Positions 4,229-5,074 of a stretch of 5,074 nt of DNA are shown here, in pieces. The position numbers were made by a program, and so were the translations under genes. Position 1 is the first letter of the stretch. Each line of letters starts with the position of its first letter. The notes below the pieces were generated by a model. It was given only the letters and a program-made list of their open reading frames with translations. It had not been told where the DNA came from and did no database searches. The DNA is taken from assembly GCA_016931085.1 (NCBI GenBank), contig JAFGFO010000233.1, positions 1 through 5,074 on the forward strand, in the 5' to 3' direction. Source of the stretch: Thermoflexales bacterium. Lineage in GTDB: Bacteria; Chloroflexota; Anaerolineae; Fen-1058.

Positions 4229-5074
4229 CTAGAGGGGAAAATCTACCCCTATACCTTTATTCAGTGTAGAAGCGTAGTCACTATGGCTACTGCCTCCGGA
4301 CCAACCATCGTCAAAGTGAGGCCCTACAGAATCATCATGTGGTTGGGTTATTTTGCCGCGTTGAGCTAGGATCAGACTTTTAATAGATTTCTCAATGCGG
4401 TCCGATCTATACAATGTCACCAATGTTTGTGCAGCGGCTTTGCGTGCTTGCCAATCGCTATCATCCAGTACAGCGATAAGCGGCTCAACGGCGCGGGTAT
4501 CACCGATTTGGCCCAGCGCCTCCGCCGCATTTCGGCGCACACTCCTCTCGCTACTGTCCTTGAGCGCGGCGATAAGCGGCTCAACGGCGCGGGTATCACC
4601 GATTTGGCCCAGCGCTTCCGCCGCATTTCGGCGCACAGACCACTCGCTATCCCTGAGCGCGGCGATGAGCGGCTCCACAGCGCGGGCGCAAAGTGCGGCA
4701 TCTTCTAGCCGCGCGCCTACTTTGCCCAGCGCCCCCGCCGCCGCCAGGTGCACAGAGTTGTCACTATCTTTGAGCGCAGCGGTAAGCGGCTCAACGGCGC
4801 GGGCATCGCCGATTTTGCCCAGCGCCTCCGCCGCATTTCGGCGCACACTCTCGCTACTGTCCTTGAGCGCGGCGATGAGCGGCTCCACGGCGTGGGCATC
4901 GCCGATTTTGCCCAGCGCCTCCGCCGCATTTCGGCGCATATCCATGTCGCTATCATCCAGTACAGCGATAAGCGGCTCAACGGCGCGGGCATCGCCGATT
5001 TGGCCCAGCGCCTCCGCCGCATTTCGGCGCACACTCTCGCTACTGTCCTTGAGCGCGGCGATGAGCGGCTCCAC
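4229..5074 (-). CDS. HEAT-repeat (PBS-lyase-like) protein, C-terminal 282 codons including stop
   Basis: C-terminal end of a HEAT-repeat protein, an alpha-solenoid scaffold that usually binds other proteins. The frame is open to the window edge; the edge codon GTG is the Val of a [10 protein letters not shown] repeat, not a start, so the gene is partial at its 5' end. Seven repeats of consensus [20 protein letters not shown] then [11 protein letters not shown] cover residues 1-226. Most are 31 residues; the fourth is 39 (extra [12 protein letters not shown] loop) and the sixth 32 (extra Arg in SSERSVRRN). The seventh diverges ([11 protein letters not shown]) and leads into a 55-residue tail without repeats, rich in His, Asp, Ser and Gly ([22 protein letters not shown]). 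Such arrays occur in phycobilin-lyase relatives, in free scaffolds, and as sensor ends of NACHT/STAND proteins; the defence-like surroundings favour the last, but the N-terminus is not visible. A decayed copy of its own 3' end follows directly behind the stop. Confidence 0.88.
   Translation of the reverse strand: MEPLIAALKDSSESVRRNAAEALGQIGDARAVEPLIAVLDDSDMDMRRNAAEALGKIGDAHAVEPLIAALKDSSESVRRNAAEALGKIGDARAVEPLTAALKDSDNSVHLAAAGALGKVGARLEDAALCARAVEPLIAALRDSEWSVRRNAAEALGQIGDTRAVEPLIAALKDSSERSVRRNAAEALGQIGDTRAVEPLIAVLDDSDWQARKAAAQTLVTLYRSDRIEKSIKSLILAQRGKITQPHDDSVGPHFDDGWSGGSSHSDYASTLNKGIGVDFPL
4232..4396 (-). other. Conserved non-repeat C-terminal tail of the HEAT protein
   Basis: The 55 codons after the last HEAT repeat form a separate module: an amphipathic start ([17 protein letters not shown]) followed by a low-complexity His/Asp/Ser/Gly segment and a hydrophobic end (GVDFPL). 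A diverged version ends the neighbouring pseudogene (about 3987-3850), with K-x-LIL-x-x-R-x-x-IT, a Ser/Thr-Asp after His, and a Leu-rich end retained. Its retention in two diverged copies suggests it matters for function. I do not recognise it as a named domain. Confidence 0.55.
4397..5074 (-). repeat. Tandem 93-base repeat array encoding HEAT repeats
   Basis: Seven units, in transcription order: 5074-4982, 4981-4889, 4888-4796, 4795-4679 (117 bases), 4678-4586, 4585-4490 (96 bases) and 4489-4397. Units one and three are identical at 92 of 93 bases, differing at 5002 (G) against 4816 (T), a Gln/Lys change. Units two and seven share an exact 35-base stretch (4947-4981 and 4455-4489) although they lie about 490 bases apart. 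The DNA-level identity means recent duplication or gene conversion within the array. More units are expected beyond the window. Confidence 0.9.

Noticed and set aside
4427..4708. Plus-strand repetitive ORF (RISAH repeats)
   Set aside because: It is the mirror of the HEAT repeats and is repetitive only because the sense strand is. The minus-strand frame matches the HEAT consensus.
4397..5074. Regular 93-base periodicity as a possible CRISPR or minisatellite array
   Set aside because: The period is an exact multiple of three, the whole unit is conserved rather than repeat plus spacer, and it encodes the HEAT consensus without stops.
5072..5074. GTG at the right edge as the start of the HEAT gene
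   Set aside because: This codon is the conserved Val that begins every [10 protein letters not shown] repeat, and no ribosome binding site can be seen; the gene continues beyond the window.

Overview
This window carries genes on the minus strand only. It is moderately GC-rich and bacterial in style, with sigma-70-like promoter hexamers and purine-rich ribosome binding sites. The gene families (a large single-chain restriction-modification enzyme, an AlbA_2/Schlafen-type protein, an AAA_28-like P-loop fragment and long near-identical HEAT arrays) are common in Chloroflexota, filamentous Cyanobacteria and other large, accessory-rich genomes. I lean towards Chloroflexota, but the window has no taxonomic marker and this is only a guess.

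Layout, reading the minus strand in transcription order from the right edge. (1) 5074-4229: the 3' end of a HEAT-repeat gene, with seven repeats of about 31 residues and a 55-residue non-repeat C-terminal tail. Its 5' end lies outside the window. (2) 4228-3847: directly behind its stop codon, the decayed 3' end of a second copy. It has about 2.5 HEAT repeats, a one-base frameshift, and a diverged version of the same tail. (3) 3782 to about 3600: the N-terminal part of a P-loop ATPase that loses family resemblance abruptly. The unrelated DNA that follows holds a good promoter (TTGCAC, 17 bases, TACAAT; 3568-3540). (4) 3466-3275: a 63-residue ORF with a good ribosome binding site, resembling the N-terminus of an N6-adenine methylase that has lost its body. 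(5) 3251-1584: a full-length 555-residue protein with an AlbA_2/Schlafen-like N-terminus, a COG2865-type middle and winged helices. (6) 1539-1: the first 513 codons of a single-chain (type IIG / Eco57I-like) restriction-modification enzyme. It has a PD-(D/E)XK nuclease and the start of an N6-adenine methylase, and is cut by the window edge just before the NPPY region.

Items 4-6 are co-directional with gaps of 23 and 44 bases and sit behind one visible promoter, so they look like one transcription unit. The likely function is anti-phage defence: a restriction enzyme that modifies its own site, plus an AlbA_2/Schlafen protein that could be its regulator or a second effector. The remnants upstream (AAA stub, methylase N-terminus, HEAT gene tail) look like scars of repeated insertion and deletion, as expected in a defence island. 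The HEAT protein may be the sensor end of a larger NACHT/STAND-type protein, but its N-terminus is not visible.

The plus strand shows no convincing gene; its open frames are antisense to the genes above. No tRNA, rRNA, CRISPR array, insertion sequence or integrase was recognised.
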